64,000 nt of DNA from Sycobia sp. Sy_11. Its lineage: Eukaryota > Arthropoda > Insecta > Hymenoptera > Epichrysomallidae. A program made the translations under genes and the position numbers. Below are positions 47,301-59,100 of this stretch, in pieces. Location of the stretch: assembly GCA_018907035.1 (NCBI GenBank), contig JACCIC010000005.1, positions 997,501-1,061,500 of the forward strand. The letters run 5' to 3'. The stretch's first letter is position 1; the number at the start of each line of letters is the position of its first letter. Below the pieces are notes generated by a model, which had not been told where the DNA came from, did no database searches, and worked only from the letters and a program-made list of their open reading frames with translations.

Positions 47301-48255
47301 AAAATATTTATCGCGTAACTTTTCGCTTGGTAAGAATAAAAAATCATCAATTCATTCTTTTGATCATATAATACAACGCTTATTTGAATACTTTTCTGAA
47401 CGAATAAAGTCTGAATCTTTATTCGCGAAATACTAGGACCGCGACTTTTAATACAACCAGTACATAAATTCCATTTGATTATCTAAACACATATAAGTAT
47501 AGAACTATTTCCCTTATCTATTAACACTAATCTACCTGAGATTAATCAAATTAATGAATGTTATTCTACATTCGCTTGAAGAGACAAGGATGAAATTGTT
47601 ACAGGATTTCCAATGATTTTAAATCGATTTGAATTCTTTTACTTTTTATTTCATAAGCCTCGGATAGTAAAGTAATTGATCTGTTTATCATAAAATTCAA
47701 TGTGAAATTTTTGCCAAGGCATTTTATACATAATTTTTACTGGTTTTTTCATGATATCGCATTGAGTTCGTTTTACGTGCATATGATATAGAGAAATTAC
47801 TATAAAATACTATCTCGTTCGTATCATAAATGAAGAACAACCATTGCCTTAATCTCATACGATTTTATATGATGTTAATTGATTCGCATAATAAGTCCCT
47901 TTCATTCATTTTCTATTCGAATCAGTATCCGTATTCCTGAAATTCATTATCATTGTCCCTCCCATCCCGCGAGCCGAAAGATTCGCGCGAATTTCGCGCG
48001 TAATTCAATTGACAATAAAAAAAAAAAAAAAAAGACATCCCAACTGAGAATTTTTTTCTTCCGTCACGCCCGCAGGAGACAGCGGCGAAAGGATCGAGCA
48101 TCGTTCACCCAAAGGATCGAGGGTTGGAGGGAGAGGAGGCGGTGCGCGCGAGCAGCATTTCGGAGTATCTCAAGAGCCTGAAATCGCCGGACTTCGACGC
48201 GATGAAGAGGCAGGAGCAGTCCTTCTTCGAGGCCCGATCGCTCGCCGCCGAGTAG
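33871..48255 (+). CDS. ODAD4: Outer dynein arm docking complex subunit 4-like protein (ODAD4/TTC25), seven exons
   Basis: Exons 33871-34133, 36179-36466, 40246-40687, 41999-42455, 42832-43287, 46144-46307 and 48076-48255 (TAG) give 749 residues, with phases 2, 2, 0, 1, 1, 0. Best family marks: [20 protein letters not shown] followed by LRP (about residues 78-105), which matches the third TPR of vertebrate ODAD4; YFDARRDFW (185-193); and [20 protein letters not shown] (336-355), matching the TWLFHEIGRCYLEL region, followed by a further TPR to about 402. C-terminal of this is a low-complexity region with an acidic run (545-573) and a short conserved-looking end ([20 protein letters not shown]). 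The known role of the family is anchoring outer dynein arms to axonemal doublets. The first two TPRs of vertebrate ODAD4 are missing here; an unrecognised upstream exon could supply them. The start ATG at 33871 is the best guess in an open GC-rich exon. Confidence 0.8.
34134..36178 (+). other. Intron 1 of the ODAD4 gene
   Basis: Has a compound TA/TATG repeat at 34369-34498; the rest is AT-rich without coding-like patches. Confidence 0.65.
34369..34498. repeat. Compound TA/TATG microsatellite
   Basis: A long TA tract interrupted by TATG units, turning into TATGTATA-type repeats at its 3' end. Confidence 0.95.
36179..36466 (+). CDS. ODAD4: ODAD4 gene, exon 2 (residues 88-183)
   Basis: Acceptor TCGTTTCAG at 36170-36178, phase 2, reading [18 protein letters not shown] directly after exon 1 to complete the TPR. 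An Ala/Arg-rich linker follows. Donor CTCAA|GTGAGT at 36467, phase 2. Confidence 0.85.
36467..40245 (+). other. Intron 2 of the ODAD4 gene
   Basis: AT-rich. Contains three 20-base tandem units at 36656-36715 and a GA-rich patch near 37860-37920 whose minus-strand open frame (37576-38211) has no recognisable domain. Confidence 0.6.
36656..36715 (+). repeat. Three tandem copies of a 20-base unit
   Basis: The unit GTCTGGTTAAAGAATTTAAA repeats at 36656, 36676 and 36696, with small changes at the ends of the copies. Confidence 0.9.
40246..40687 (+). CDS. ODAD4: ODAD4 gene, exon 3 (residues 184-330)
   Basis: Acceptor GCTTTTTAG at 40237-40245, phase 2, reading [11 protein letters not shown], a segment that matches the ODAD4 family between its two TPR blocks. 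Further helical repeats follow ([39 protein letters not shown]). Donor GTCG|GTAAGA at 40688, phase 0. Confidence 0.85.
40688..41998 (+). other. Intron 3 of the ODAD4 gene
   Basis: AT-rich, without notable repeats or coding-like patches. Confidence 0.7.
41999..42455 (+). CDS. ODAD4: ODAD4 gene, exon 4 (residues 331-483)
   Basis: Acceptor GCGAACAG at 41991-41998, phase 0. Carries the most diagnostic TPRs ([40 protein letters not shown]). Its C-terminal third is low-complexity. Donor GAAG|GTCAGT at 42456, phase 1. Confidence 0.9.
42456..42831 (+). other. Intron 4 of the ODAD4 gene
   Basis: Short AT-rich intron. Its open frames carry no recognisable product. Confidence 0.7.
42832..43287 (+). 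CDS. ODAD4: ODAD4 gene, exon 5 (residues 484-635)
   Basis: Acceptor ACCCCGCAG at 42823-42831, phase 1. Encodes a disordered region with a long Glu/Asp run from GAG/GAC repeats (about 43012-43091). Donor chosen as GATGG|GTGGGT at 43288 because it keeps phase 1 into exon 6; a second GT at 43292 would break the frame. Confidence 0.75.
43288..46143 (+). other. Intron 5 of the ODAD4 gene
   Basis: AT-rich with (TA)n at 44272-44315, a GC-richer patch at about 44370-44860 with overlapping open frames and no recognisable product, and a C-rich tract before the acceptor. Confidence 0.6.
44272..44315. repeat. (TA)n microsatellite
   Basis: Pure TA tract in intron 5 of the ODAD4 gene. Confidence 0.95.
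46144..46307 (+). CDS. ODAD4: ODAD4 gene, exon 6 (residues 636-690)
   Basis: Acceptor GGCAACGCAG at 46134-46143, phase 1. Reads a Ser-rich, charged tail ([18 protein letters not shown], later [20 protein letters not shown]). Donor TCTG|GTGAGC at 46308, phase 0. Confidence 0.7.
46308..48075 (+). other. Intron 6 of the ODAD4 gene
   Basis: AT-rich throughout, with no coding-like patch until an A-run at 48018-48033 shortly before the acceptor. Confidence 0.7.
48076..48255 (+). CDS. ODAD4: ODAD4 gene, exon 7 and stop (residues 691-749)
   Basis: Acceptor CGCCCGCAG at 48067-48075, phase 0. Reads [16 protein letters not shown] to the C-terminus [15 protein letters not shown] at 48253-48255. A frame-shifted open reading frame overlaps it and was ignored. 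Confidence 0.75.
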   Translation, partial: ETAAKGSSIVHPKDRGLEGEEAVRASSISEYLKSLKSPDFDAMKRQEQSFFEARSLAAE

Positions 48256-48433
48256 GGGAGCCGCCGGGCCGCGCGTCGCCCCGCCAATTCCGACGGTTGT
48301 ACACGGCGGATCGACTGCGATACGCCTTTTACCGGATAATTCTCCATGCGTCTAGGACACGGTCCGTCCTCCGTTGCGGATCGGGCTGGTCGGAACGGCG
48401 AACTATAGATTTAGTACCATAATTCGATACGTG

Positions 48434-48477
48434 AATAAATTGTGCCCCGTCATCATATCGAGATTCGTTATAATAAA
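48434..48477 (+). terminator. Two candidate poly(A) signals of the ODAD4 gene
   Basis: AATAAA occurs at 48434-48439 and at 48472-48477, about 180 and 220 bases after the stop. Confidence 0.55.
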
Positions 48478-49072
48478 GATACTAATTTTTATATAATCGG
48501 TTCACGTACTTAGGCGTTTTCTTTAGCCACGCGGGCTCATTATATCCATCCGCTGCGAGTATTATCTATCTTGAAATAAACCTAATGTTTATCCTAGGAA
48601 AAATGAATCGTTGGAAAAAAATATGCATCCGCTACATGTGGGAGGACCGAATTAGTGAAAAGAAACAACAAATCTGGAGATTTTCTGTATAATTACTCTC
48701 TTATCAACTTTATCCGAGAACTATGACTCGGTTGCTTTAGCAGTAAGTCATTATTCTGCAATAGCAGTTTCTATCGTTCCTGATTGCCAAGAAAAACCTA
48801 TACACATTTACTGATAACGTCCGATCGACCACTTCAGGCTGAAATTATTTGGAAACTCAAGTTACACGTCAGATTTAATATTATATTTTAAAAAGATCAA
48901 TACAATGTTTTCGTCAAGTCAAATTCGCGATCTGTTTAACTGAACTAATTTCATGGTTAATGGATGATCAATAATTCTCAAATAAGCGTTAAATTAACTT
49001 CTTATTTCCTAAGCTTCTTGTTGTCGGCTGGGGCATGCCTCATCGATCCGACAAGGTAATAATCAGCAGACG

Positions 49073-49267
49073 CTATACATTTGACGTGGCGGATAGAATT
49101 CGGGGTTTGATATTGTTCGCCCGCTCGTTCGAATTGTTCGGCGGACGTTGAGAGATTTGCGCGTCTGTGACGTTTTCATTTGGTTCGATCAGTTGGTAAT
49201 AAACCACGCCTTTACCGTTACGCGGAGCTTTCACCTTGTCTCCGTGGATATTTCTTTCGATGTCCAT
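49073..49267 (-). CDS. Possible 64-codon small ORF, unknown product
   Basis: Starts ATG at 49267-49265 in a good insect start context (AAACAATGG), uses varied, balanced codons and reads MDIERNIHGDKVKAPRNGKG onward, polar and without a signal peptide or membrane segment. A GACAAG|GTGAAA site near its 12th codon could be a splice donor, in which case only the first codons are coding. It lies convergent to ODAD4, about 800 bases from its stop. I recognise no family; it may be non-coding. Confidence 0.25.
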   Translation of the reverse strand: MDIERNIHGDKVKAPRNGKGVVYYQLIEPNENVTDAQISQRPPNNSNERANNIKPRILSATSNV

Positions 49268-51793
49268 TGTTTTTCTAAGAATTGACGTGACTTTTTTCCA
49301 GGATTATCGCAGCAAAACCACTTTTCAGCGCCACAAAATTCTTCTCTGTCTCCCCAAGTAACCAAAGAAAAACCTATGTTACAGTAATTTACCATTATTT
49401 TGGTCGTACAAAATTCTTCCGATATATACTAAAGATTATCTGAAAACTCTTTACGCGCTTAAGCTGGGTGTATTCGCAATATTAAAAAGTGTATTTTTAT
49501 AGCTTTTTGAAGGGAGTGCGTGCGTATCTGTGAGTGAGTAATATAAGCTGGTCATCTGAGTAGTCGATAATTTGGAACGGATATCCTTGTGAGCGGTAAT
49601 GATAGCCTGGACAGTATGTATCTTAAAAATTGTATAGATGGTAGTATAGAGGTATATCGGCATTAAACAGTATATCAAATGAAAGTTTAGAGGTGGAAGC
49701 CACGAGAAAGCGAATGCAAGGAAGTTATCGTCTTTCCAATAAAATCAGCCGGTAAAAATACAAAAAACTCTTTTTTTTCATATCGAGTTGGAAGAGCTTC
49801 CTTATAATACTGGCATTTTCTTTATGTTTTTTCACAATCGCGCTTTTCAAAACACGATCTTTCAAATCTGCACACAAAAGCATATTACAACTTTGGCAAA
49901 GAATTTCATTAATTTTCATTTCCAAATTTCATTCATTTTCGTTTCAAGCATACCAGCGATAAACATTTAAAATGATACTTGAAGCAGTCAAGTATGAAGG
50001 AGGGGCTTTTTGACAGGTTGATTGACATCTTTCTGTACGCTACATGAAATAAGAAGAGAAAAAAATTGGAAAATTATTCCAACGGCACAAATGCTTCCGT
50101 CTTCTCTGACTTATATATTACGGTCCTCTATAAGTTTAAAAAAAAGAAGAAAATTCCACGCGTCCGTATCAATCTTTCCGCCTGAGCTTGCCGAGATCAA
50201 TAACTCCGTGAGAGAAGAGGATAGTGAGAGAGGGAGAGAGAGAGAGAAGGAACCTGGTCGCACTGACGAATATGACGACGACGTACACCCGGCATCGAAA
50301 TTTTGGCGATGGTTGACTTGTATAATAGTACATTACAATACAAGGCCGACAAGCGATTCATTGTGTGATGAATACCGATGAAACACTTTTGTGTCTAGTG
50401 TCGTACAGTTATTTTACAATAGGTGTAACATAAATTCGTCATAACGTGGTAATGTATGTAAGGGAGCAAAAAATTCAGAGAGGAAGAAATATTACTTGAT
50501 TTGAACTTTGCAGGTTGGATATAGAGGGCTAGGATTTACTAATGTAAGTGAATGATAATGCCAACAACAATGACAACTGTTATACTTCTTAATAAAATAA
50601 TAAACGGTAATGCATCTATTTTACTTATCTATTAATCCTAAAATATTAAATGAACCTGCTTTACGAAAAAGGACAAATATATAATAATAATTATTAAAAT
50701 AGTAAATGGTAAAAGAGCATGTAAAGAATAACATCGAATTAATGTCAAATTTTCAGCTGAAAACCATATTCACGGTCATAAAACAATTGACACTCCAATA
50801 TACAGGTACAGCTGAAATTAATTTTTTTATTACCGCTAGTTATCAATACGACATCTGATCTCAAGGTAAAACATATCCTATGAGCACAGCTATATTATGT
50901 TATTAAAAAAATTATAATTCCGATCATCCATGCTTAACTAATGACGAAGAAGATTGGTAAATATTCGATTCAACATGGAAAAATATTGTTATAAAAACAA
51001 ATCTAGTGTCATTTATATAGTATCTGTTGATAGAATCAACCATAATTTACATCTTGAATAATATAAATAACTCTATTAAATCCACAATCAGTGTTAGAAC
51101 AATAATGGAATGACAAAACAATTACAAAAAAGAAATTATTAGTAAGGATCAAAAGTTTCCGAAACTAATATATGGAATATAAGAAGAGTAAATCATAGTT
51201 AATAGTTTCTTAAGTTTTAGATTTTCTGGTTATTTAGTTTATTATATTTATGATTAAAATTTTTCATAATTGATATATTTCATTAATAATTATTTTTATA
51301 ATTAAAGTCATTAAGATTAATATGAGAAATCTTTAAATGATAATAAATTATTCATCATTAAGTTTTATATTAATATTCGAAATTTCCAATAACTATAAAA
51401 CTCACTTTGTCATATTAAAATAAATATCAATAACCTATAATTATTAAAATTATAATTGACTAATTGAAACTATATTATGTTTTAATTTTGTACAGTACGG
51501 GAATAAAATTATAAAATCTCCAATTATTGATAAAATCATAATATATGATATAAAACTTAGTAGAATAAAATATTCTAATGTTTAAAGAAGCCCATATGAA
51601 ATAGTTGTCGTTTTAAGATTCTTAAAAGGTAAAATTATTTCCTTCTCAGCGATATTTTTCCGGGTCGAAAATGCATAACATTATTTCCGAATTTTGAGAA
51701 GCGCAGAGGCATTGCGAGCCAGCGCGCTTCCAACTCAGTCTCTGTCCCTGCGCCTCGAGATCGTGGAAGAATGGGCCGGTAGGTCTTCTCCGA

Positions 51794-51796
<3 letters not shown>

Positions 51797-51846
<50 letters not shown>
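51797..51846. repeat. (TA)n microsatellite
   Basis: Pure TA tract inside a GC-richer patch. Confidence 0.95.
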
Positions 51847-51848
<2 letters not shown>

Positions 51849-52136
51849 GCGGTCCCAGAGGCTCGCAACTGCCTTGCGCGGTGAAAAGTTTTAGCTTCCA
51901 CTAACCGGGCTGTCGGCGGGAGTCGTCGTCGAGCCGTGGACCTGCGAGAGCGTCCCGCGGGACTCCGCGCGCGCACGACCGCGAGCGAGCGAGATTTCTC
52001 ATTAAACTGCCACCGGCACGAGGAGCGTTTTCGAACACTCCCTTGTCTCCCTCCCCCTCTCTCTCTCTGCTCTCGGTTCATCTCTCTACCTTTCCATCCT
52101 GCACTCTATCCCTTTTATACCGTCTTCTCATCCCGA

Positions 52137-52140
<4 letters not shown>

Positions 52141-52178
<38 letters not shown>
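52141..52178. repeat. (CT)n microsatellite
   Basis: Pure CT tract at the right edge of the same GC-richer patch. Confidence 0.95.
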
Positions 52179-52182
<4 letters not shown>

Positions 52183-54117
52183 CTAGACATTAGGACCCGC
52201 TCCTTTATTACATTACTATCAGTATTTCAGATATTCTTATAAGTTCAGTTTGATCCGTTTTATTATAGGGGAATCAAATTCTTGGGCAGGCTTCCGATGT
52301 TTCTTAATGATTTCGAACGAAAAAAGCCATTCATTTACTTAGACCACAAGGATATAAAGTAATTGTATTCAAGCTGTGATTACAATATTTTATAAGGTTT
52401 TCTGCTAATATACGTATAAAATTATAATTAAATTATATGTTCGAGTAATTAGTTTAGATTTCTTAAACTACATTTCTATTTTCAAAAGTGAATTGTTGTA
52501 AATATTTCAAAATCTTTTCTAAATATTTCTGGATATGTTTACCTAAATGTACGAATCCCGTTCAATGATAACTTTTGATTATCTTTTTTGTTTTTCTAAA
52601 TTCAACATTTTAATTAATACAGTTTGTAACGAATTTTCTATATAATTTATTGATAAATTTTAAAAAGTTTTAATTAGTACCTTTTCGAATATCTCTTTGC
52701 TTTTTTTTTCAATTAAAGTTTAATTTTATCAAATTATAATAACAGAACGATAGAGTAGACGTTAGTTAATGCGGCAAAGAGTAATGTCGTCGGTTTATTT
52801 ACGTGTACCCGCGAGCTTCCGAAATCGAGGCCTGCTTCGATCGTCCGTTCAAAATTTTTATCGACGCACGAAGTCACGCACGCTTTGCTTTCCGCAGCCG
52901 GCCAAGTAATAAATCAAAATTTCAGTGACCCAAGGGGTAATGAAAAAATTCTAAATCCACACAAGATGACAGTCATTAATCGTTGAATTTCTTTATTTCG
53001 CAACCTAAGCTCGACATCGGCACCGAAAAGTTTTGAGGAACAAATCGGTGCAAGGAATTTTTTATCCACCCTGCCAAAGATAAACAGTACGACGTCGTAA
53101 TGTCATAATCCACGATCGAGCCAATCCTTCTTCTCCGCCGATCGATGATCGCTCGGTAATTATCCCAATAATCGTCTGCCCCCCCTTCTCCCCCTCCCAC
53201 CCCAGAAAACTCCCATCGGACTAAACCGACGGATTGCCGAAGCTCGTCTCCCCGTTATCTACCTCGTGCCCGCCTCCCGACCATCAGGCCCCTCGAACCG
53301 CGAATAACTCGCTCCCCGAGTTTTCATTAGCGCTCACGCGCTCACGCGCTGGGGCTCTCCGTAAAAGGCGATCGCGCATTAATTACCAGCGCCCTCGCCA
53401 GCCTGCTCCCACCCGGTGCGAGCAGGGCCGGCTAGCCCGTAGAGTCGTCGTTTTCCTATATATTCGCGCAAATTAGTCGACGGGCTTGTAGGAGCCGACC
53501 GCTCCTTTCGTGGTCGAGATGTTTTTCTTTCTCACTCATTTTCTTCATCCGCACACGCGTGTGCGCGTGTGGAATTTCGGCACGAGTAATTTTATCGAGG
53601 GTCGTGGTTCGTTTGGGAGGTGGCAGAAGAGATGATCACTGCTACGACGGCACTGAGCGACGCGACGATTGCAAGGCGTTGGATAGTCGTAGGTGTTGGG
53701 CATACTATACCTACATGCAGAGGGGTTATTTGTACGTGTATCGCATGGCGCATCGATTATTGGTTTACTCGAACGACTCGTAGAGAATGCGAGGTAGTTG
53801 TGTCGGTTATTTACTTATATGGAATTCGATTAGAAACTGTGTAATTAACATAGGAATTATAGAATGCGTCGTTAATATTTGCTGCATGCACTACGATATA
53901 TATATATATATTTTTTTTTCTTCTGGTACTATTTGGAACCTTGTCTCCTTAGTTTTCAAAAAAATATTCAATATTCAATTCAATTCTATCAGGTATTTCT
54001 ATTTAAACATTTTTAAAACATCCAGAAAAATCAAAAAAGTAATATATACATGTTTTACGAAATAATAATATGATAATCTCTCTAATAAGTCTCAATAACT
54101 CTTAACATTGTTGTTCA

Positions 54118-54136
54118 TATATATATATATATAAAC

Positions 54137-54171
<35 letters not shown>
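54118..54171. repeat. Interrupted (TA)n microsatellite
   Basis: Two TA tracts separated by a few bases near 54133-54139. Confidence 0.9.
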
Positions 54172-54174
<3 letters not shown>

Positions 54175-54360
54175 ATATACATGATTATCATATTATTAGT
54201 TTTTCATTTGTCCGGGAGTGTTAAACATCTTTGTTTAGAAATATCTTGATTGAATTGAATATTGAATATTAAATTTCACAATTCTATATATACCAAAGGC
54301 ATGTATAAATAATAATAAAGAATATAAAAATAAAAACCTAATTTACTGAGTAAAAATATA

Positions 54361-54525
54361 AATTAATAAATATTTTTATCGGTCATACAGTCTTTTTAAT
54401 ATAATAGATTAACGAAAACAATGGCAGTCACACTGTCCATGTTTATTATCGCTCCCGAAGAATATAAATAAAAATATAAATATATATATATAAAAATAAA
54501 TGATTAGCACTTTAAGCAATGTTTA
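54361..54525 (+). mobile_element. Second, partial copy of the inverted-repeat element
   Basis: Bases 54361-54476 follow 10840-10955 closely in the same orientation (shared AATTAATAAATATTTTTATC, ACAGTCTTT and TGTTTATTATC), with looser similarity to about 54525. The right inverted arm was not found, so the copy looks truncated or badly decayed. Confidence 0.6.
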
Positions 54526-56958
54526 AAAGAGAAGTTGCTGGAAAATTAGCGAGTTATATTGACCTCGAAGTCGATGACGAACACCGTTCCAAAGATAGGT
54601 AGTACCAAAAATAACAGAAAAATCGCAAATAATTTGCAGCAAATGGATGCTTCATAAGATCTAATTGATACGCATTGTTATATTGAAATGAGAATTTCTC
54701 CGCGACATAACCTGATTCACGACTCCACAACAATACAACAAGCAAACATAAGGATAAGTAGTTGCGTATCGATGCATAGACGATAAAATTTTCATTACTT
54801 ACTATACGCCGGAGCAACGTGTTAAAAAATCATTATGCCTGTCGCAAATGTTAACGCCTCATTTAATTTATACATTCTATAGACGCAGATAACTGGAATT
54901 ATTAAGAAAATAAGATTTAGTATAGTTTATATACGAGACCATATTGAATTATTAGTCTTTATTGGATCGTCCTTAAAGCAATGAGTTGCGCGGCAAAAGG
55001 AATCGATGCGCAAAGATCATTATTGGAAAAAATGTTTTAATGGAAAGCTTGCCTCTTTATTGTTGTTATTTCTTCCAATTATGAATGCGAATGGAAGAAA
55101 TCATGCTTAGGAACTCGCAGAAATCTTTTTTTCTCGACTCAAAATTTTGTTATTTATTGACTCCCAGCCCACGTACTAATATACAAAAATCGGATACGAT
55201 CCAACGATATTCCTCGCGCCCAACGATCACGCTACTCGATAATTCATGTATTTATTTAATTTCTAAGCACGCGAATCGACCGAGGATCGCAATATTGCTG
55301 CCGGGATGTAATCCTCGGTTTCATGAGGCTCTTATCGCTTTGCGAAACGGCACGTCGCTGCCAACATATATATATAGACACCTAAGACGCTGCCGCGTCA
55401 CTTGATCGAGGAGCACATTCGCCGGGGGATTGGGGCGTGCGACGAAATTCGAGAACCCCGCATACGTCGTCGATTCAGATCTGCGCTCGACGACGTAGGC
55501 GATATGTAACGATTTCTCGACATGTGGACGGGTTTGCGAAAATGGCCCGCTCCTTTATTTTCTGCGTATGAATCTCCAGGGAAAGTATGTGAGCGCGCGA
55601 GTACGCGTGTGTGTATTTGGGTGGACGGGTGTACGTCGACCATTGATAGGAAATATCATCAAGTCTGTCCAGATTACTGCGGAAACGTGATAAAAAGAAA
55701 ATGGCGCTGACGAGGGGGCTTTTGCAAATTATTCGCAACTTAGCCTGGTGGCGTGGTTTGGAATTTTGTCGATAATTGGACGCTGAACTCCACGCAACGC
55801 GATGGTGTCGAACATGAGGATACGTCGTCCACTATTTATTCGGGAGATTTGAGAGTCCGATGGGAATCAGGGCGCGATTCCCTTACAGTACGAAACGTTG
55901 AAGGTACATGGTACATATCTTACCTATTACCCTAGATAAATTCTCGCACGTTTTCCAATCGATCATCCCTCAAATACTATATATATATACAGAGCGGGAC
56001 GGGTAGCTGTGCGGGTCGTGCTAAGCTACGAGCGTAAAGGTACAGAGAAAGGAAAAAAAAATGGCAAACGTATAACTATCGCCGTATTCTATGTATACAG
56101 ACGAGCTGCGGGGTAAAGAGATACAAAGTGAAAGATCGCGCGTCACAGCAGCGCCAAGGGGTTCAAGATGCCCTCAACGACGCGGCGTATGTACAAAAAT
56201 TCCGGACGTGGAAAAAAAAGGAAGGAGGGAGACAGTCGACAGTCGAGCCGATAAAAAAGGGAACTGGTGAACAACACGGATAGATAAGTGTAGAAGAATG
56301 AAAGAGAGAGAGAGATTGAACGGTAGACCGAGGAAAAGAGGGTGAAGCAGTAAAGAGGGATAAGAGCTTTTAGCTATAGCGTGTGATACCGAAACACAGC
56401 GCATGTGTGTTTAACTATATATATGCATATATAAAGTTTTATGTGTAAATTTCAAAAAAGCTACTTGTTGAACGTATTCTACGTTAAGTGTCGCAATATA
56501 TATAATATACAACGGAAGGCTCATTTATCCATCATGCTGGAGGATGCTCCTCTCAGTTGGCACTTATTTTGTGCCGAACCGAGGTTAAATGTAAATATGT
56601 ATATATACATATACATATACTCATATATATGTATACATATATTCATTGTGCGAAAAGACTTATAACATCAAGGTGGCCTAATCGCATCGTACCACGTATA
56701 TGGGAATATGGTCATGCGCGTAAATATATTATATACGAATAAACCAACGTTCAACCGAAATAACATTTGCCCATTTGAGCTTATATATATATTATATATA
56801 TGTATATAGTTTTTTTTCATTTTTTGACCCTGGAGAAGAATCACAACGGCGCGAAACTTCTAATGGCAAAATTTTCTGAATTGCGTAGACAGAGCGTTCT
56901 TTGCTAACAATATTAATTTGGATTCTTTTATATTTTAGATTTTATAGAGATGGTTATT

Positions 56959-56993
56959 CACAAGAATAGTCTGACTGTCGTTATAAATATATT
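56959..56993 (-). mobile_element. Short fragment of the same element, reverse orientation
   Basis: The reverse complement matches the inner part of the left arm of the 10840 copy: ATAGTCTGACTGTC is shared exactly, and flanking bases agree apart from small gaps. Confidence 0.45.
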
Positions 56994-58999
56994 AGGATCT
57001 TGAAAATAGATTAGAATTTATAGATCTAAAATTTCGAAATCTCATAGTTTAGCATATGTCAGTCCAATTTTCCATTATTTCTTTTATAAAATGAACATAT
57101 CTTGACGATCTCTATTGCTGTAGTGTCGATCATAGCCGCTCCAGCACTCCAACGGCATCACTGGATTACAGTTTTCTTAGGGAAACAATCGATTTAATAT
57201 CCGAGTATATTCATACAGTTTTCGTATGACCATGAGCTATGGGAAATTTCACGCTTTGATCGAAGCTTCAAATTATTAAAAAGATCAGCTTTTAAATTAC
57301 CATCCTTGCGAATATACGATTGTGCGCTATTTAGATTTTTTACCGAGAAGAATGTTTTTTGCATGAATCTCTATCAGGATGAAAAGTTAGGATTTGGATA
57401 GGAAGTTCGGCGTACATAGGATGGGATGTGCCTGTCCAGGCCGAGAGACTGTAAAACTTGAATTTGTCCATGCGGTCCAAGCTCGGGTTCAAAAAGTAAA
57501 TATATATATTTTTTAATCTCTGTTAAAACGTTACTTTTCATATGTTAATAACATTACTGTAACGCAAAATCTATGTACATTTAAAATTTTATAGTTAATT
57601 TCTGAAATTTTCCGAAATTTTACTTTAATGCAAATCTTATTTTTAGTTGTCGAATTATTATTGTAATAATTTATGCTTATTCTTAAACTATTATGAATAA
57701 GTCGTGTAAATATTAAATCAAAATAAGAGCTTTGCTGTATTCTTGCCGCTATGAATTAGATGGCGAAGCCAAGACGATCATGTGGGAATAATAAATTCAT
57801 CCTAGTCAGTCAAGATTGTATTATATATATATTATTTAAATTGATATTTGAATTTTACGTCAAATGTAATAAATATTAAATTGTAAATACGGACTTAATG
57901 AATAAAGTTTAAATACAGATTTGTCGTATGAAATTGAAAATTTAAATCAACATATGGACCTGGTTTCAAGCTATGTAAGTACAAATAGAAAGTATCGAAT
58001 TTTATTACCATCTTATTTACATTTCCTTCGACTGTTTATACGTCGTTGCAGTATTGCCAGATCGAAGTATTCCTGCACTTTGCTAACTACTCTATCCCTT
58101 GTAATTAAGCCGAGCTTTTTAAGATTTAATTAAAAGCAAGACATCTTTCTTTCTAAATTTATATCACAAAACATTTTCCTACTGTTTACAAGAAAAAACA
58201 CTTCCACTAAATATCATTCACTAAATATTTACTGTTTACACAGAAAGAATCGAAAGTAAACATCGTAGATTGTGTAATATTCACTGATTTATTAGTGAAA
58301 AATTCAGTGTTCCATGTAAACATTGAGATCATCGAATTTTGATGGTAGGAAATAGTAAATAATTACTTAATTCACACCAATGAGCTATGATTAATGCGCA
58401 ATTAGCGAGAGATAAGATGAATGAACCTAGAGTATATAATGTATGTAACATTTACATTTATAATTCACCAATAATTTCATCATTTATTATTGCAGACACA
58501 GAGAATAATATAAACCGGAAGCGGAATCGAGGAATTACACTATAAATCGAAACGGGACAAGGGCGAAATATCCCATGCAACGGTCACAAATTGCGGAAGA
58601 AATTATTTCCCTATAAATAACGAATTACCGTCCCCATTGTACAAATCAGAATAACTCGTAGTCGGACGGTCGTTGCTTAAATCGGACCCACGTCCACCCT
58701 CCGCCGCCCCCTCCACAACCGTCCCGGGCAGCGATAAATCGTAGACCAGAAATCCGCAATCCTGCCGGGCCTCGCCGCGTCGACGGGAGTTATGAATCCC
58801 TCCCGTACCCGCTTGTATTCTCGTCACGCGCGCGGTGTCGCCCCGGGACGATTCAAAAATTGCCGTCGATCGAGGAAACGTTTCCGGGGAAATTATCCCC
58901 GTCCCCTCGCATCCCACTCGTCCAAGCCGACCCAGCGCGTCGAGTAGAGTCGAAAGGGCCGAGATTCTCCGGTGCGCGATTATAGGTATATAAGCTCTC

Positions 59000-59000
<1 letters not shown>

Positions 59001-59036
<36 letters not shown>
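59001..59036. repeat. (CT)n microsatellite
   Basis: Pure CT tract at the end of the GC-richer island at 58600-59060. Confidence 0.95.
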
Positions 59037-59039
<3 letters not shown>

Positions 59040-59100
59040 CTCTATCTCGGGAGAGACTAAGCTATTTCGTAGGATATTCGGGACGAATGAAGCTTAGAAG

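Larger units (their letters stand above)
48478..52790. other. AT-rich spacer downstream of ODAD4
   Basis: Mostly AT-rich. Contains the doubtful small ORF at 49073-49267, (TA)n at 51797-51846 and (CT)n at 52141-52178, the latter two flanking a GC-richer patch (51700-52080) whose open frames are not convincing. Confidence 0.5.
52791..59100. other. Spacer with GC-richer islands, no gene recognised
   Basis: GC-richer islands near 52790-52900, 53090-53780, 55000-56230 and 58600-59060 alternate with AT-rich stretches. Their open frames (for example 58603-58917 minus, 53234-53476 plus, 55085-55405 plus) show no family signature. Also present: two copies of the inverted-repeat element family and (TA)n near 54118-54171. 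The islands could be regulatory DNA, promoters or unrecognised exons of a gene beyond the window. Confidence 0.4.
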
